64,000 nt of DNA, taken from contig CAJQUW010008977.1 of NCBI GenBank assembly GCA_907163375.1, forward strand, positions 1-64,000, written 5' to 3'. The notes under the pieces are model-generated. The model saw only the letters and a program-made list of their open reading frames with translations, had not been told where the DNA came from and did no database searches. Every line of letters begins with the position of its first letter. The first letter of the stretch is position 1. Made by a program: the position numbers and the translations under genes. The DNA is from Prostheceraeus crozeri (lineage: Eukaryota > Platyhelminthes > Polycladida > Euryleptidae). Shown one piece after another: positions 1-11,331 of this stretch.

Positions 1-870
1 CAAGTGGGTTATTAAGGGGGGGGTGTAGGGTTGTGGTGTTGTGTCGGTTAAGGGGGGGGTTGTGTTTAGATGGTGGGAGGGAGTGGGGGGAGTGGTGGGA
101 GTGGGACGTGTGGGTTGGTTGGGGTATCGTTGGTTTGTTATGCTTTAGTGTTTAGATCAGTGGGTAGTTATGTTGGGGGGGGTGTGTGGTTGGTTGTGTT
201 TTGTGACGAGGTAGGGTGGAGATAGATTTTGGGGGAGGTTGGGGGGGTGGCGGTGGGATTCGTTGGGCGTTATAGTGGGTGGTCGGATGGGGGGGGGGAG
301 TTTGGTGGTTGGGGGTGGTTGCTAGGTGGAGGATAATAATGGGGATGGAGTTGTGGTTGGGGTGAGTGCAGGTGTGCGTGTTTTGGGTTATAATATGATG
401 TTGGTTGGGAGTTGTGTGGGATTTGTTAGGGGTAATGGGGGGCTGTTTGGGTTGCAGACGGTTTGGTTGGGTGGGTGTTGCGCAGGGGGGAGGTTGGTTG
501 TTGGACTGCTTGGGGGGGTTTTTGTTTGGTTTGGGGGGGGAGGCATTTCTAGGTTGTGGATTGGAGATGGGGGGGCTGTTTGGGGGGTATTGGGAGTTTG
601 GTTGTTAGAGGTGGAGTTGGAGTGAGTTAGTTGGTGGTTGTGGGGGTTGGTTGTTGGAGAAAGTTGACCCGAGCCTTCATGTGGGTCTGTCAGGGTTAGG
701 GTTGTAGTGGCTAAGTGGAAGTTGGCGGGGGGTGGAGTTGGTGTTTTTTTATTGTCGGTTGTTTGTTGTGTGGGTATGGTGTGTGGGTGGTATGGTGTGG
801 GTGGTGTCTGGTTTGGGCTTGGTGTGGCGTGGGGTCATGGGGTTGGGGTTTGGTGCGTGGGTTAGCGATT
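1..870. other. G/T-rich low-complexity block at window start
   Basis: The plus strand is almost all G and T with very few C, and has many G runs of 5-10. The composition changes sharply near 870 into ordinary AT-rich sequence. Scattered telomere-like words occur, such as gggttagggtt near 690 and gggtta near 4 and 385, but there is no regular array. Short open frames here are composition artefacts rich in Gly and Val. It may be degenerate subtelomeric repeat, a strand-asymmetric satellite, or low-quality assembly at a contig end. Confidence 0.6.
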
Positions 871-1770
871 TTTTATGGCTAAATTAGTTGTTTGTTTGCT
901 AAATTTTGTAACAAAATTATCGCAAGATTGTTGCCTCTATTTTCTTAGAAATGCGTCTGAAATCCAAAGGCGTTTGGCGGCGAGTAAGTTGCTACAACTA
1001 ATTGATAAATGTTTGTTTGCTAATTTGGGCTGATTTTTCTCCAACAGACCAAATGGTGAATATTGTAGCAACTTATTAGCAGTAAGTAATAATGTTCGTA
1101 TAATTACCTTCATATGAAAATAAATTGTACGCTCTGTCTGACCTGTTATAAAGAACTTTTTTCAATTCATAAAAAGTAACTAAAAAGGTACATGTATGTG
1201 AAATGATTCAAATATTTGTTATTGTTGTAAATTACAGAATGTCTGGAGATATTATGCAAAAATGATCTAAACAGATTCTCTAGTTTCTCATCAGTATCAA
1301 AGTTAGCCTGCACTTATTCGCTAGACAGATTAGACACACGGGCAATGGTAAGGAGATCAGGGAGAAAATATAACCGTGGTTGTATAGGCGGATTACTAGA
1401 GAAAATAACAGTCAAAAGAAAAGGCGGTGTAGAGCGCGAATTCGTGAATGATCGGTGGCGAACTTCGCAAGTGAATATGCTGCAATTATGACTGAACTGT
1501 GGCATGACACTCTACAGTTGACATCCGCCAGCTATTCGCAAGATTCGTTCCCAAAGGGGTGATCTTGGCATTAACTTCTATGTTACGAGTATTTGAAAAG
1601 GGACGGCTTAGTAAGGGGCCCGAATTGTCCTCCCAACCTTGCGTCTTTGAGATGTATAAAACATTGGTGTTACTTTTGCTATTTATCACATGGCGGGGGA
1701 AGTCCGTCATAGCTTCCACCAAGCGTCAATTAGAACAATATTTCACGTAATCAGGAAAATAGAAATGAAA
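871..1770. other. Non-coding stretch downstream of the symporter gene
   Basis: I see no supported gene. A loose internal duplication is visible: tgtttgtttgctaa occurs near 890 and again near 1010, and a gttgctacaac motif near 990 has an inverted partner near 1060. This stretch would contain the 3' UTR of the minus-strand symporter gene, but no clear polyadenylation signal could be placed. Confidence 0.4.
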
Positions 1771-3615
1771 TTACGCATTTAGAAGGGAAGTTTCGTGTTC
1801 CGCTCCGGTGTCGGAATTCAGTCTCTCTTGTTCTGTCGCCACATCTGAATTGACGCACGCATCAATTTCACTGTTTTCTGTTGAGGGATGATTGTCACAG
1901 CATTTAATGCAGGTTGAGAAGACAGTTAATCTCGCAATCTTCTTCCTTTTCACTCTGTCGATGATGGTCGGTCCTATTGCTCCATTGACGAGCAAACCGA
2001 CAAGTGCAGCAACAAGTAAACACAGAGGATGGCCCCAAACAGGTGAAATGGAATAAAATTTTGACAGGAAAAATGATGTTCCGTTCTTAGATACATTGCT
2101 TTGAGACAATGTTTCGTTTCTTTTAACGACAATAAAGCAGTTTTCAACTGTTGTGGGTAGACTGACTGTTGTTTTCGGTCCATAAAACATCATTCCGAGT
2201 CCTAACCAGAGGGTGAATGCAGCGCTCATCAACATTGAGACAATGATGCTTCTTTTGCTGATGTTGAAGAATAATGCAGATAAAAGAAACGCGCCCATAT
2301 ACGCTCCGTACATTGATGATTGTATAGAAGTAACGATATAACCAAATTTTCCAAGTAAGAACAATAGGAAGCACCATGCTGTGGATAATATTCCAAATAT
2401 AACTGCAATGATTCGGCAAGCCATCAGAGCATTTCTCGGCGTTATGTTTCTCGAGAAGATATGTTTGATGATGTCTTTCCATAATATCGCGGTAGCTGTG
2501 TTCAATCCCGATGAAAAAGAACTCAATGACGCACAGAACAGTGCTGAAACATACAAGCCCTGGAATCCAGGGTAACTGAGGTTGTCACGGACAAAATACG
2601 AGAGAATTTCATTACCATGTACCCACCCCGCCGCATGAACATCACAACCGACGCTTGCATAATACCCGAAGATGTGGATGCCAGCCAGTTCACATATCAG
2701 TGAACAAAAGAGAAATACGAAGCTTGCAATACCTGAAACAATGAAGGCATCACGTCGACATCTTGCACTGTTCAAGCGATGTACACACACCGGCTGTCCG
2801 CACCAGATGGCCCAAGTGACAAACATGCCAATGATAAGGCCCCATCCTGAACGCCGCACTGAAGCATCGAGTGACCAGTCCAGGGCTTCGACTCTCTTGT
2901 AATGTGTACTGAGGCGAATCACCTCAGTCATCCCACCACGAGTATTCAAGACTGACGTGATGATGATGGTTGACACACTGCCAATGATAACGATGATATG
3001 AAACACATCGCTCCACAGCACGGCTTTGAGGCCGCCAACGGTTGTATAAAACACAGCAACCACACCTGAGATGGTTAATCCGATCGGAATTGCGATAATG
3101 CCTCCAGTAACTGTCTGCAGGGTGACAATTGAAGACATCAAACATTCGCTGATGTAATGAAAGATGGTAAGGATCAAAATGATGCAAACACTACGGCGTA
3201 TAAACTTGGAATGAAATCTTTCAGCGAAGTAATCAGCCAGGCTAGTGGCTCGAAGATGATACGTTAAAGAGACGACGAGAATGCATCCAAGAAAATATCC
3301 CGAACAACCGGAAGTTGTCCCGATGACGTGATGATATCCATTGATGAACATCTCCGACGGATATCCGAGAATAGAATTTGCAGAGAAGAAGGATATTCCT
3401 GTAGATATCCCCAGTAAGAGAGGGTGAACTTTTCTGTTACCATAGAAATATTCATCCGTCGTTCGTCGACTTGTAAAGCAAAAGAAAATTCCTATAGCGG
3501 ATGAAATACACAGAAATCCTGTGAATGTAACATAGTCGGCAGCGTGAAAGGAAGGCCGGAGAGGAAATTTGAAACTTGTATTGGTGAACAAGCTCATCTT
3601 GTGATCCTCAATCAT
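1771..3615 (-). CDS. Sodium/solute symporter, SLC5 family (SMCT/SMVT-like), single exon
   Basis: This is a 614-residue membrane protein of the sodium:solute symporter family, which moves small organic solutes into cells with sodium. Closest by eye are the monocarboxylate/multivitamin branch (SLC5A8, SLC5A12, SLC5A6). About a dozen hydrophobic segments run from residue 28 to 550. Family landmarks are visible: TTDEYFYGNRK at 52-62 after the first helix, the signature GGLKAVLWSDVF at 194-205, and SLSSFSSGLNTATAILWKD at 363-381, whose serines fall in the region that forms the second sodium site in this fold. N-glycosylation sequons cluster in the loop at 500-513. The length is normal for the family. 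The frame is uninterrupted, so the gene is intronless or a functional retrocopy, whereas vertebrate SLC5 genes have many introns. Met1 is chosen because it is the longest start, with A at -3; Met7 also has A at -3 and is possible. The exact substrate cannot be read from sequence. Confidence 0.9.
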   Translation of the reverse strand: MIEDHKMSLFTNTSFKFPLRPSFHAADYVTFTGFLCISSAIGIFFCFTSRRTTDEYFYGNRKVHPLLLGISTGISFFSANSILGYPSEMFINGYHHVIGTTSGCSGYFLGCILVVSLTYHLRATSLADYFAERFHSKFIRRSVCIILILTIFHYISECLMSSIVTLQTVTGGIIAIPIGLTISGVVAVFYTTVGGLKAVLWSDVFHIIVIIGSVSTIIITSVLNTRGGMTEVIRLSTHYKRVEALDWSLDASVRRSGWGLIIGMFVTWAIWCGQPVCVHRLNSARCRRDAFIVSGIASFVFLFCSLICELAGIHIFGYYASVGCDVHAAGWVHGNEILSYFVRDNLSYPGFQGLYVSALFCASLSSFSSGLNTATAILWKDIIKHIFSRNITPRNALMACRIIAVIFGILSTAWCFLLFLLGKFGYIVTSIQSSMYGAYMGAFLLSALFFNISKRSIIVSMLMSAAFTLWLGLGMMFYGPKTTVSLPTTVENCFIVVKRNETLSQSNVSKNGTSFFLSKFYSISPVWGHPLCLLVAALVGLLVNGAIGPTIIDRVKRKKIARLTVFSTCIKCCDNHPSTENSEIDACVNSDVATEQERLNSDTGAEHETSLLNA

Positions 3616-3662
3616 TTGTCAGTGAAGGATAAACGACGACCTGCAAAGAAAAAGAATGTGAG

Positions 3663-3670
3663 TGACGTCA
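3663..3670 (-). promoter_or_regulatory. CRE-like octamer upstream of the symporter
   Basis: A perfect palindromic tgacgtca lies 48 bases upstream of the SLC5-type start codon. This is the consensus cAMP-response element bound by CREB/ATF proteins. It sits between the coding start and the minisatellite, where a compact promoter or 5' UTR would be. A single octamer can arise by chance, so function is inferred. Confidence 0.35.
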
Positions 3671-3681
3671 GGCATTCAAGA

Positions 3682-4826
3682 AATCAGGATGTGAAGAAAT
3701 ACATCACACAATCAGGATGTGAGGACATTCATCACATAATCAGGATGTGAGGACATTCATCACAATAAGGATGTTGGGAAATTCATCACACAATCAGGAT
3801 GTGAGGACATTAATCACACAATCAGGATGTGAAGAAATACAGCACACAATCAGGATGTGAAGAAATAGAGCACACAATCAGGATGTGAAGACATTCATCA
3901 CACAATCAGGATGTGAAGAAATACAGCACACAATCAGGACTTGAGGACATTCATCACACAATCAGGATGTGAGGGCATTCATCACACAATCAGGATGTGA
4001 GGACATTAATCACACAATCAGGATGTGAGGACATTCATCACACAATCAGGATGTGAAGAAATACAGCACACAATCAGGATGTGAAGAAATGCATCACACA
4101 ATCAGGATGTGAGGACATTCATCACACAATCAGGATGTGAGGACATTCATCACACAATCAGGACTTGAGGACATTCATCACACAATCAGGATGTGAGGAC
4201 ATTCATCACACAATCAGGATGTGAGGACATTCATCACACAATCAGGATGTGAAGAAATACAGCACACAATCAGGATGTGAAGACATTCATCACACAATCA
4301 GGACTTGAGGGCATTCATCACACAATCAGGACTTGAGGACATTTATCACACAATCAGGATTTGAGGACATTCATCACACAATCAGGATGTGAGGACATTC
4401 ATCACACAATCAGGATGTGAAGAAATGCATCATACAATCAGGATGTGAGGACATTCATCACACAATCAGGATGTGAGGACATTCATCACACAATCAGGAT
4501 GTGAGGACATTCATCACACAATCAGGATGTGAGGACATTCATCACACAATCAGGATGTGAAGAAATGCATCATACAATCAGGATGTGAGGACATTCATCA
4601 CACAATCAGGATGTGAGGACATTCATCACACAATCAGGATGTGAAGAAATGCATCACACAATCAGGATGTGAGGACATTCATCACACAATCAGGATGCGA
4701 AGAAATACATCACAATCAGGATGTGAGGACATTCATCACACAATCGGGATGTGAAGAAATACATCACAAAATCAGGATGTGAAGAACTGTATCACAAAAT
4801 CAGGATGAGAGGACATTCATCATAAT
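3682..4826. repeat. 28-bp minisatellite (about 41 copies)
   Basis: Tandem array with a 28-base unit. A constant part, cacacaatcaggatgtga, is followed by one of two variable parts: ggacattcat or agaaatacag/agaaatgcat. The two unit types are interspersed. A few units have acttgagg in place of atgtgagg. The array begins 67 bases upstream of the symporter start codon and ends where the sequence becomes unique near 4827. It has no long open frame. Confidence 0.95.
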
Positions 4827-7563
4827 ATGCTTCGGCTGATTGTGTGGATATGGACATCCATACATATCTCCCTGGATGGATGTTGAATTCTTTGAAATAT
4901 CCGTGGATATCATGGAAGTATATTTCGAATAAATATTTTAAAATTACGGCTGCAATTATTTCAAATTTAGAAATATAGAAAAGTATTTTCTCTTTCTCAA
5001 ATTAAAGCTAATTTAACAATGAAACGAAATATCGGATAACCTCAAATGAAAGCAATTTGAAAATGTGCTTCGATTGGTGACCATCGATCAGTATCCAATT
5101 TATTGCTGGTTGTTTGATAAATATAATAAATGCATGCAGTTCTGCATGAATGGTTAGCCAATTTATTGGTCCAGCACTTTCTACTAAACAATTTGATATT
5201 ATATCTTTTGTGTGCAGACACTGGACATTGTAGAGCGTAGGAAAAATCGTCGCTATTTTATGCATTTTCAATGTGCGCTGGATATTTTCACATTTTCAGC
5301 TCAGGAAAAGTTATCTTTAAAGTCTTGATATTACTTCATTACAAGCAGATTATTATGCAAATCATATCATCTATGCGGCAATCACCTGCAATGATATGCG
5401 GCAATCACAAGACATTATGTGTTTTTTACATGTTTTCCGTATATCCTGTTTGTTCCTCAGAAGCTGGCTATGACAGTGGAAAGATTGGTCAGTTTCAAAA
5501 AAGATGCAGATGGTAATGCATATTCATTCGGCTTTTATTTATGTCGTACTGTACTCAACTATGCTCAACTATGCTGCTGAAAGGGAAATTCAATTTGCTC
5601 GTTGAGTCCGCATTTAACTCTATTCATACCAAGGTATTTGACGCACGCTCACACCAGTATTATTCCTTAATTATCAAACAAAGAGACCTGATTTTATGGA
5701 TTTTATACAATTCGGATTTTCTAAATCTAATGGTGGTATTCATTTTGCATAATGTTTCCGCCTTGATGCTATAAATAGCATTCTAAAATTCAAACATTAT
5801 TTTTTCTCATCTTTTTTATTTTTTCTTCATTTGTCCTTTGGTAAATCATGCAAATCAACCTTAGAGTATACTGTTTTCCCAATTTTGGTATTCTATTTCG
5901 AATGGTGATATTGGTTTAGCATGATAAGATATTTTTGGTGCCATAGAAATCGATTTAAAATGACTATGTACATGTACATGTATAATTTTTTGGTAAAAAG
6001 CCATGAAATATTTCCTCTTTTTCAAATTGGTTCCTTCATATGCTATGAAATAAACATTGTTCAAATTGTTGCATAATGAAATTATGGAACATATTATATT
6101 TCTGCATCATAAAATAATTACACAAACCTATACATGCTACGTACTAATTACCTGCGGTATAATTCTATTTACCAAAAAAAGCTAGAACTTTATACAGTGG
6201 CTAATAAATATCGTAGATTTACTGTACATGTAGTTTCATAATTTGTAGAATAATTTCTTCACAAGAAAGAAATAATCATCATGCAGTTCATTGGCCTAAA
6301 CTAAGTAAAACTAGATAGCTAGCTCCTACTATAATATAAGTAGATAAAATCTGTTAAATACGATCTATGTCTATCGCAAAATCTTTATCTTATCTACGTA
6401 TGTGGTTCGAATTAGAAGAAAATACTAGATACTAGGTTCCACTAGGCCTGTAGCCTTTGATTCCAGGTGTTCAATGATTTACACATAGACTGTAGATTGC
6501 TTTACAGGCATCTGAGACTTCAAGATATACGTTTTATTGCTAGAATACAATCCATACTTGCACACAGCATAAACCAAAGTGTTTAAATATGTTCTTATAT
6601 ACTCTTATATACTTACTTTGGCATAAATAAAAATGAATTTTTAGAACCTATCTCTTGGAAACTAGACGTAGATCTAGCTCTTTCACTGACATAAATTTGA
6701 CGAAATTTCGCAGAAAGTTGAAAAATGCCTAAAAACTAAAAGTCATGAAATTTCAATCCAATCCATTTGGTATGAAAGTTTCTACAGCAAAAAATAGAAA
6801 GTTTCCACTTCCCTAACAATGGCCCTTCATGTCATAGATATTGGTCTGATGACTTACCGATCATTCACAACATCTCCTGTCTTCTCCTACAATGATTGCA
6901 GGCGAAGAAAATCTTCCAAGATGAAGGCGTCACCCTACAGACATGTTTCTTCCACAACATTAATGGAAATGGCATTTATTTACACAACAACCATTTAAGA
7001 TGCTACTTAACTTGTGCACGTGATTTTAACTGACGCAATCCTTCGGTCAACGGCAGACAGTTAATGGAATGCAGATCTAATCCTTTACCATGACTGGTGA
7101 GATTGTCGAGTGGTTTTCATTTTGTCATTGTCTCTCGAAAAGTCAAAATTGGAACAAACATTCTAATGGAATCCATTGATGATTATGCAACAGAATACCG
7201 CCTTGCACGGTCCATTCATCACCAGAAGTGAATATCAGGCGCCGACAGGACTTGCGGAAATCGTATGTTCTGAAGTGGACTTAGTCACCCATCTGCCAGA
7301 CATCGATTTTCATTCAGGAGAACATTTCAGATGTAAAACTCCCCGCATTGTAATTCAGACCGAATTTAAACTTTGACGGCCTTCGGCGTCGCATTTAATT
7401 GTCGATCTCACTGAATGGTATTCGGATTTCTTTCAGCTCCCTACAGGTCCAACAAGTTTTTGAAATGTTCTCTCACTGTTTTTAAGGAATATGATTTCTT
7501 TTTGTTATTTTCCTATCATTTTGGATGTCATCAATGAATCGGCAATCTCAAGAACTTAATTTG
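4827..7563. other. AT-rich intergenic region, nothing recognised
   Basis: Open frames here are short (under 90 codons), overlap randomly and resemble no family I know. Alternating tacatgtacatgta occurs near 5967. A near-direct repeat of atatgcggcaatcac occurs twice around 5375-5410. No repeat termini or RNA genes were recognised. Confidence 0.4.
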
Positions 7564-7769
7564 TTAGGCCTCAGCCACACTGCGAGCTTTTCCAAGCGTT
7601 TCCGAGTAAAGCGTTCGGCAGCAAATATAAAGTCATCATTGCAGCAATTGCCGACTGCCACACTGTGAGCCAAGCAAACCAGAGCGATTGATAGCTTGCG
7701 GAGATACGTTCACTCGCGTTTGATCGGGACGCTCGTGTTTGCTTTGCTTTCAGTGTGGCTGAGGCCTAA
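7564..7769. mobile_element. Short MITE with perfect 19-bp inverted ends
   Basis: The segment begins ttaggcctcagccacactg and ends with its exact reverse complement 206 bases later. The interior has no coding potential. Perfect termini around a small non-coding core are the hallmark of a miniature inverted-repeat transposable element, and the perfect match suggests recent activity or a fold that preserves itself. I could not define a target-site duplication. The ttaa-like outer bases leave a piggyBac-type origin possible but unproven. Confidence 0.75.
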
Positions 7770-8377
7770 AACAGATCATTTTTTACTCGGGAACATGTTA
7801 CTAGCAAGTATGTTGTGTTGCATGTTTCTATAGCACTTCTTCCGACAGCAGCTTAATTTCATGGAAGTGTTGGGAACCTCAAAATTCGCCTCTCCAGATG
7901 GTAGTATAGCGACTGAAATTATTTATGCATGTGAAATGGAATCATTTCATGTACGGACCGCTGTATGTCGGGTTCGGTGCAATGCTATGAACAGATTATG
8001 TTATCATCATTTGTATAAAATGATTATAGTTTTGATGCGATGACTATATACTGTATATCGCAGTGATGTTAGCAGCCAATTGTTTTCATTTAATTGAAAT
8101 TTCATCAAACAATTCTGTGATTTTAGATGCGCAAGTCTGAGTACAATGACACCGTTTTATTCACTGTCGGCAATTGTTTTTTTCTTGATGAAAACATCAG
8201 GGGCTCAAACATTGCCCTGGCATCTTGTAGAGCAAGCAAATAGGCAATCGACAAAATGCACATGTGCATCTCGATGTAACCTGTGTGGATCTTGTTGAAA
8301 GACACAATGGATCTTTGCAGATTTCGTTCCATGTAGCTGACATTTGAAGATTGTTACCTACGATGACATAGACAGCT
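7770..8377. other. Intergenic, nothing recognised
   Basis: No supported gene or repeat. A 60-codon frame at 7861-8043 resembles nothing I know and is within the length expected by chance. Confidence 0.35.
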
Positions 8378-9104
8378 ACCGTATTTATTTGAATAAGGGA
8401 CGCGTCTCTTATTTTTTTCAGATCGCTGATTGATGCGTCTCTTATTCAAGGGAGTCTCTTATTCATCAAATGTTCAAGGTTTCATTCTTTCATTAGAAAA
8501 AGATGTCTTAATTTTTTGCTACTATTCTCTTAGGTAACCTTTGCATTCCTCACTTAGGCCTATGTCATGGGCAAATTTCGCCAGTAATTTTTCCTACATA
8601 TATACGCTTTATCAAAATTCAGATATTTTGGAAATGAAAGGAGTTTTATAGTTTGTAGTAGCATATCTTGTAGACTCATCTAATACATTCATATACCAGT
8701 ACATGTTGTCCACTATACATGTAGACTAGATCTGAATTTACCGAAACGAAAATACCGATAATCAAGTAGTATTTACAGGAAAAGTTACCGACCGGTACAT
8801 GACTCCAAATGCAAAGGAAGCTACCGTATAATGCCTCCTTAAATGGTAGATGAAGTAACCTTAAGTAGGCCTGCATGTACGTATGTACAACTACAACAAG
8901 CCTTATATATTATACAATATTGGTCATGGTACCCGGTATTTACTAGTAGACTGACTTATTTTACTAAGATAAGAAGGCCTAATAATCGCTCAGGCGGATG
9001 TAGCTACCACATTGCAATAGCCTGCATGTAATATGTCTATAGCAGTCTATATTTTGTACATGCGTCTCTTATTCGAGGGCGTCTCATATTCAAAGAAATA
9101 CGGT
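8378..9104. mobile_element. MITE with accgtattt ends and cgtctcttatt iterons
   Basis: The left end reads accgtatttatttgaataa followed by gggacgcgtctctt. The right end, read in reverse, is accgtatttctttgaata followed by tgagacgc. These form imperfect inverted repeats of about 35 bases. The word cgtctcttattc recurs just inside both ends (near 8405, 8435, 8452 and 9064, 9080), like subterminal binding sites. The 727-base interior has no credible gene. The superfamily is not determined. Confidence 0.65.
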
Positions 9105-9570
9105 GTATATGTAGTTCAAATTTGTATAAAAGAAATCTTTCTCATTTTATCGAGCCACTTGTTTGGTAATTCGTGGGCTATGTCTTTACTAGTTCCATTG
9201 AACGTTGAGTTTTTGCCAAAAATGACTCTCAGAATACCTCAATGCATTCGACAGGAAAGTTCGAGAATAAATAAATTCACATGGAGAAGAAGTTTTGTCT
9301 TGTAGAATTTAATATATTTTGATACTATCATCGATTCTACGGCTTTGCAAACATGAAAGTAGCTCAATCAGATGAAAAATGCAATATGCAATGTTTTCTC
9401 TTATATGAACCCTAGTGAAAATGTCAAAGCCCACATTTGAACTTGATGTCGTTTTTAAATCGCCAGGTGTAATGAGTTAATGAAGTTCATACACCTTCTT
9501 CTTCTCTGAGATCTTGTTATGAGTTCAAAATACTTCAAAAGGCTTCTATCTCATACGTTGTTTATATTGT
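9105..9570. other. Intergenic, nothing recognised
   Basis: No gene or repeat could be supported here; open frames are short. Confidence 0.35.
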
Positions 9571-9604
9571 GAGCTTTCTGTTGACTTTCACCCGTCGTCA
9601 GACA
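9571..9604 (-). ncRNA. Hammerhead-ribozyme-like motif at Penelope 3' end
   Basis: Read on the minus strand this segment contains ctgacgacgggtgaaagt and then agaaagctc. It resembles the CUGANGA...GAAA core of hammerhead ribozymes, which are known in the terminal regions of Penelope-like elements. It lies about 190 bases downstream of a Penelope endonuclease fragment on the same strand. A cousin with the same layout is at 54471-54506. Stem II looks too weak for a confident active ribozyme, so a relic is likely. Confidence 0.35.
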
Positions 9605-9794
9605 CGCGCGAGCAGAGAATGAATGACATACAAGATGGACAGAACATGTCTTCACAATGATTACATTTCACACTGGAACCATTCAACGACACATCGATTA
9701 ACTTCTGATTGAAATAACATAGCTTAATACTACTGAATACAAGAATAAAAGTAACAATAAAAAATATAAAAGTAAACATGAAGAAGTAAACAGA

Positions 9795-10190
9795 TCACTT
9801 TATCAGGGAATTCCAGCATCGATTTAACGACCAGCCACAGTCCCGATTGAAGGTGTTGTTTTGCATAATGAAGATACCTTCTTTTATCCGCCTTCTTTTC
9901 CAATTGCTCTCCATTGCCACAACTTCAAAACTATCGAGGTCCGGACGATGGCTAAGCTGATGGCAGTGCTCACTTATTGCTGACCGAACATTCATACTGC
10001 GTATGTCCTTCTCGTGCTCCTTCTTCCTTTCTCGTGCCCTCCTTGCTGTCTCACCGATATAGCATTTGTCACAATCACCGCACTTCTGCTTCTAGACGAC
10101 TCCTCCACGATCCAGGATATCGACTTTGTCAAGCTTTGGACGACTCACCATGTCACCGATGGTTCTCGACTTGGAGCAATAAACAATGCA
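9795..10190 (-). pseudogene. Penelope-like element, GIY-YIG endonuclease fragment
   Basis: The minus strand encodes the C-terminal part of a Penelope-like retroelement protein. It carries CGDCDKCYIGETARR, the YIG half of the GIY-YIG nuclease, then a conserved KKEHEKDI stretch, then SAISEHCHQLSHRPD and a terminal NWKRRRIKEGIFI...FNRDCG...WNSLIK block that matches the usual end of these polyproteins. An in-frame stop at about 10095 breaks the GVV(Y) strand before the cysteines. The reverse transcriptase is not present upstream. The protein would nick target DNA for reverse transcription; this copy is dead and 5'-truncated. Confidence 0.8.
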
Positions 10191-10200
10191 CCACCTGAAG

Positions 10201-11331
10201 GCCAGCGGCCGAAAATTTACTGCAGCTTCTGTACAATTATTTCTATTTTGAACTGATCATTAAATTTGAAGGAGTGACCAAGAAAGTTGGATTTCTTTTT
10301 TTCTTTGTTTTCAAAAACAAACAATGCGTCATGAATTATGAATAGAATAAACAAGCTTGCAAGTGACCATCTATAATTCATGTTTTCGATTGATACTTTC
10401 CAGAAGTTTCCATTTCCACTTTCAGACACATTTCTATGATGAAATTGTCAATAATGACGTCATAGATATCCATGATCGGATAAAGAACTTTTATCAATAC
10501 TGTTTTTAATTGAAGGTGTAGGCATAGGAAAAGTTATGTATTCCATTATATAAAATACACAAAAACAATCAAATTTTAGACCATTGTCATCAAGAAAAGA
10601 CTCAGATTAGCAAAGTTCATATTTTCTATTGTAAGACTAATAGAACCGCATTGACTATGAAACATGAATGACATCCATCATGAGTGGAATGCCATAAACT
10701 TTTTCCTTGTTTCATTCATTTCTTGATAATGGCTAAGGTATGAATAGCCGGAATACATTAATTTACTTTTTTGCATATTTCCTGCAATAAAAAAACATGA
10801 CCTTTTCCAAACTTATTTTCAATTATGAACATTGAAGGCATGCTTCTTCAATTATTTTTAAAACTCTTAAACATGCTATAGCTATTAGGCTATAAGTATT
10901 AGGCTCCTAATACTCGTACTGTTGACATGAAGAAAAGTGAACTCATGTAGGTAGCACGTATAGCCTATCTCATTTCGCACTGCGATGTACATTGTGTCAG
11001 TATCCTTTTCGCGTGAGCATTTGTTCGTTTCGGTATCACACAGAAAATGCTTCAGTTGCTTATCTGGCATCGAAATATTTCTAGCAGGTAAATCATTCGA
11101 GGGGACACATTGATTCAATATGCTTGTAGTATCATTCACTAAATCTATTCGCAAAAACGTTCATTTTTGTTTTGTGTAATGTTGAATTCTCTCAGCGACT
11201 ATTTTTAGAGTTTTTCATTATATAATTCTTGCTATCATGACTGCAGTTTACAAAATATTTTATTAAAAATATTGTCTCTTTCGTATTGTTCATTTGACCA
11301 ACGGTTACTGATGTACCACTAGATGACATGC
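10201..11331. other. Intergenic, nothing recognised
   Basis: This stretch is AT-rich. The longest frames (89 codons at 10885-11154 minus; 70 codons at 10217-10429 minus) show no recognisable motif and are likely chance. Confidence 0.35.

Noticed and set aside
326-625. Open frame of 99 codons in the G/T-rich block
   Set aside because: Rich only in Gly, Val, Trp and Leu as expected from G/T composition; no domain and no neighbouring gene signals.
3682-4826. CRISPR array (28-bp regular repeats)
   Set aside because: Repeats are contiguous with no unique spacers, and the genome is eukaryotic.
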